64,000 bases of DNA, taken from the NCBI GenBank assembly GCA_905183005.1, contig CAJJDO010000150.1, positions 160,574 to 224,573 on the forward strand. Direction: 5' to 3'. Source of the DNA: Paramecium pentaurelia. Its lineage: Eukaryota > Ciliophora > Oligohymenophorea > Peniculida > Parameciidae. The number at the start of each line of letters is the position of its first letter. The stretch's first letter is position 1. A model generated the notes under the pieces. The model was not told the origin of the DNA. It saw only the letters and a list, made by a program, of their open reading frames with translations, and made no database searches. A program made the translations under genes and the position numbers. Positions 61,550 to 64,000 of this stretch are shown piece by piece.

Positions 61550-63500
61550 TAATATTATTAATATATATCCATTTATCACTATTACAATTAATAACAGTTT
61601 TCTTGGTCCCAGCTAAATGTACACCTTCAGTCATAATGGCATAAACTGAATTCTCATAAACTTTAACTTAATCCACATACCCAATAGTAGGTACTTGAAA
61701 TCCTCTAAATATTATTAATAAATTAAAAATACCTTCGTACAATTCCAGATCTAATAGTAGTTGTGGTTAAATCCAAAGTAATTACATATGATTTATCAGT
61801 AAATTCTTCACCTAATTATCCACCAAATACCATCAATTCTGTTTAATTTATCTATGCTAATCCACTATGTAATGGTATTTCATTCCACAAATTTCCTTAA
61901 CTATCATATATCTACAAATCAAACCAAGTGTTTTATCTAATTGAATAAACCTCTATTGTTTAAATATTAACGTATTGCTTATCAATTCCACCTATTTTAA
62001 TTAAATATTCATTATTAATATTTCCTAATGAACATCCTGTACAAGCATGCATACAAGATCTTAATGGAGTCCATCTTTATCCATCAAATCTCTCCAATGT
62101 ATTTATACTACTATCTTCACAATCTGTTGATGATCCACAACAAACATAAATACATGTGTCAACTAAACAAGCACCAAATCCTTATCTTCTATGTATCATA
62201 TTTGAATGCAAATTTAAAGTCTTTTAAATCAAATTCACTTTGTACACTGATTAAATACTTAAGTTTCTATCTATATCTCTTTCAATTCCTCCAATTATTA
62301 ATATATCTTTTCCATACATTATACATTAATGTCCAACTGCAATTCGTTTATCTAGTATTAAATTAATCTCTTAAAAATCAGATATATTTAAATTTTTCAT
62401 TGGTTGTATGAATTTTGGCATTCTATATATCAATATCTTTCTTTAATCTGCATAACAACTTACTAAGATTTCTTCACTACTTGAAATAAAGCTACTTTAT
62501 TATTGACTTACTATTTTCAATTATTATACTTAATCATCCTGCATTACTTTTATTAATTCAGATGTGTTGTGTACAAATTATGGTTTAAAAGATGATTGTG
62601 AAGAAAGGTATTCTCTTGCAATATTTTAATTTTAACTGCTCTGATATGATTTAGTATATACATTATTCTTTAATAATTACTTACTTTCCTTATTACCATT
62701 AATTTCAGATACATTTTCCTTTTTGATTTGAGATTATTATTATTAACCTTAAACTGGAGTTGGTTTTTCTCCTGTTAATTATTGTACTATTTCTTACTCT
62801 CTTAATGATACCATTCTTTATTTCTAGTTTCTGTTGCAAATCTATATATATTAATCCAAATCCTACAATAAAAGATTTTGAACATTATTCGTTATCATTA
62901 AATCAGGAAATTATTATTAATACTCTTAACATCTCTTATCTAAATTTTGATATATTTATGGACCTATTTCATTAAAAAAAGTTTCCAAAATTGCTTAAAT
63001 ATACTCACTGCTTTCAAATTTGTTAAGCAAATTATCCATCCTTTATAATTACTATATTATATTCATTAAATCAATACCATCTTAACCAGATCAATACTTT
63101 CTTTACTGTTATCATGTTTACTGCCTCTCACTTCTCTAAATTTATTCTATAAATCTTGTTTATATTCTTCGAATCTCGTATTTATAGATTTTATGATTTC
63201 TTATTTTGTTTATTCCAACTTCATAAACAAATTATTCATAATCACCATTTCATCTGTGCTACTTAACAAAAACATTTATTCATTTAACTTCTACACTATG
63301 TCGAATACCATTGCTTTCTATTCTTATCTAACGTTTTATATATTTTCTATCTATGGAATCTATCCATTTGCAGCGTGCTCCTTTATATGTCTTGGTATGC
63401 ATTCAGGACATAGAGGTTCAGTGCATTATTTCAATATGCACATATTTGTTATGAAGTAATCTTTATGAGTTGGACATTTTATAGGTGGAACTGTTGACAT
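61542..63500 (-). CDS. B-box zinc finger / kelch-repeat protein
   Basis: Starts MSTVPPIKCPTHKDYFITNM with a B-box-type finger (C-x2-H ... CTEPLCPEC ... HIKEH). A coiled coil follows (VFDIVQKLNEQMFL, LEQTKQEIIKSINTRFEEYK), then a Gln/Asn-rich linker and kelch repeats forming a propeller: YGKDILIIGGIERDIDRN, CLVDTCIYVCCGSSTDCED, LERFDGQRWTPLRS, IKIGGIDKQYVNIQ and QINQTELMVFGGQLGEEFTD. The layout is TRIM/kelch-like but with no RING. The last intron, of about 27 nt, precedes RGFQVPTIGYVD. The stop TGA 61544-61542 lies inside the first codons of the eIF4E gene. Possibly a substrate adaptor for ubiquitination; this is inferred from domains. Confidence 0.82.
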
Positions 63501-64000
63501 GTTAACTTATTCAAAATTCAAAATTATAAATAAATTAATATTACAGGATAAAATTTTCATAACTCATATTTTGAAATTGAAATTTTAGATAAAAAATACA
63601 CGCACTACTTTAACCTTCTGTTAAATATAATAACTAGTCTAATTTATGTTTAATACTTCTTGGAATTTATTCCTTAAAATTTACTTGAAAATTAAAGCAG
63701 ATCAATAATATTATTTTATAAATAAAGCATGTAATACTAATGGACTCTTTCAAAAGTATATCTATATAAATTCATTTTTGATATAGTTTATAACATTGAT
63801 GAATATATTCATTTTAACTTAAATAATTATATTTAGATAGACTTTTTAATTTTTGAAATAAGTAAATTGAATATATAAATAAACATTAAACAAATTATTT
63901 CTTTTTAGTAACTACATTGATGAAAGACTAATCTTAAAATTTAATTTTATGTAGTATCTAGAGTATAATTTTATTATCATTCAATATAAAAATATGAATA
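63501..64000. other. Right edge, no supported gene
   Basis: AT-rich DNA upstream of the kelch gene; nothing with protein-like composition recognised. Confidence 0.45.

Larger units (their letters stand above)
58998..61728 (-). repeat. 1,365-bp segment repeated around the N at 60363
   Basis: 58998-60362 and 60364-61728 look identical by eye, with one N between. The unit contains the complete eIF4E-like gene plus the last exon of the kelch gene. Probably a contig overlap, so the genome likely has one eIF4E gene here. The AT-rich spacer (58976-59529 in copy 1) holds a weak 46-codon minus frame ending at 59294, too uncertain to call. Confidence 0.95.

Noticed and set aside
41577..61728. Real tandem gene duplications
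   Set aside because: Every repeated block ends exactly at an N or N run, and most blocks look identical; contig overlap is simpler.
1366..63459. Short standard-code open reading frames as genes
   Set aside because: Most are exon pieces or shadows of larger genes that appear only when TAA and TAG are read as Gln and small introns are removed.
1..64000. CRISPR arrays, bacterial operons, insertion sequences, telomeric repeats
   Set aside because: No regularly spaced repeats, no transposase-like frames and no ciliate telomere repeat runs were seen.

Overview
The window looks like macronuclear DNA from a ciliate, almost certainly a Paramecium. Genes read cleanly only if TAA and TAG encode glutamine and TGA is the sole stop. 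Introns are tiny (about 17-33 nt, mostly GTA...TAG). The DNA is extremely AT-rich, genes lie 15-500 bp apart on both strands, and there is a trichocyst matrix protein gene. Standard-code translation breaks almost every gene, so the models here were read by hand with the ciliate code. Exon borders are hand-inferred.

Layout. 0.5-11 kb: mitochondrial carrier, tRNA-Arg(CCT), a MAK/ICK-type kinase, a large FHPxI-repeat protein, a coiled-coil protein, a small basic protein, and a PH-domain kinase lacking the DFG aspartate. 11-20 kb: trichocyst matrix protein, kinesin, a lectin-like membrane receptor, a RING-CH membrane protein and a Myb factor. 21-30 kb: SNF1/CAMK-like kinase, PP2C phosphatase, proteasome alpha-5, SF3B2 and WDR12. 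30-33 kb: a NEK kinase whose polyglutamine tract is a TAA microsatellite. 33.8-41.4 kb: the highlight, one uninterrupted reading frame joining a BIRC6/UBE2O-type E2 to a complete UBA1-type E1. 41.6-46.8 kb: V-ATPase subunit H and IFT57. 47-58 kb: TPR, coiled-coil and Cys-rich proteins, a DHHC palmitoyltransferase and two membrane proteins. 58-63.5 kb: an IQ/Cys-rich protein, an eIF4E-like factor and a B-box/kelch protein.

Four places (Ns at 42662-42875, 44974, 55684 and 60363) are scaffold joins where 1.0-1.4 kb is repeated on both sides. These are probably unmerged contig overlaps or alleles rather than real tandem duplications, so several genes appear as a partial plus a fuller copy.

There is no operon logic, as expected for a eukaryote, but several genes serve cilia (MAK-like kinase, NEK, kinesin, IFT57) and the ubiquitin-proteasome system (RING-CH ligase, PSMA5, E2-E1 fusion). 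About 20% of the window has no gene I can support.
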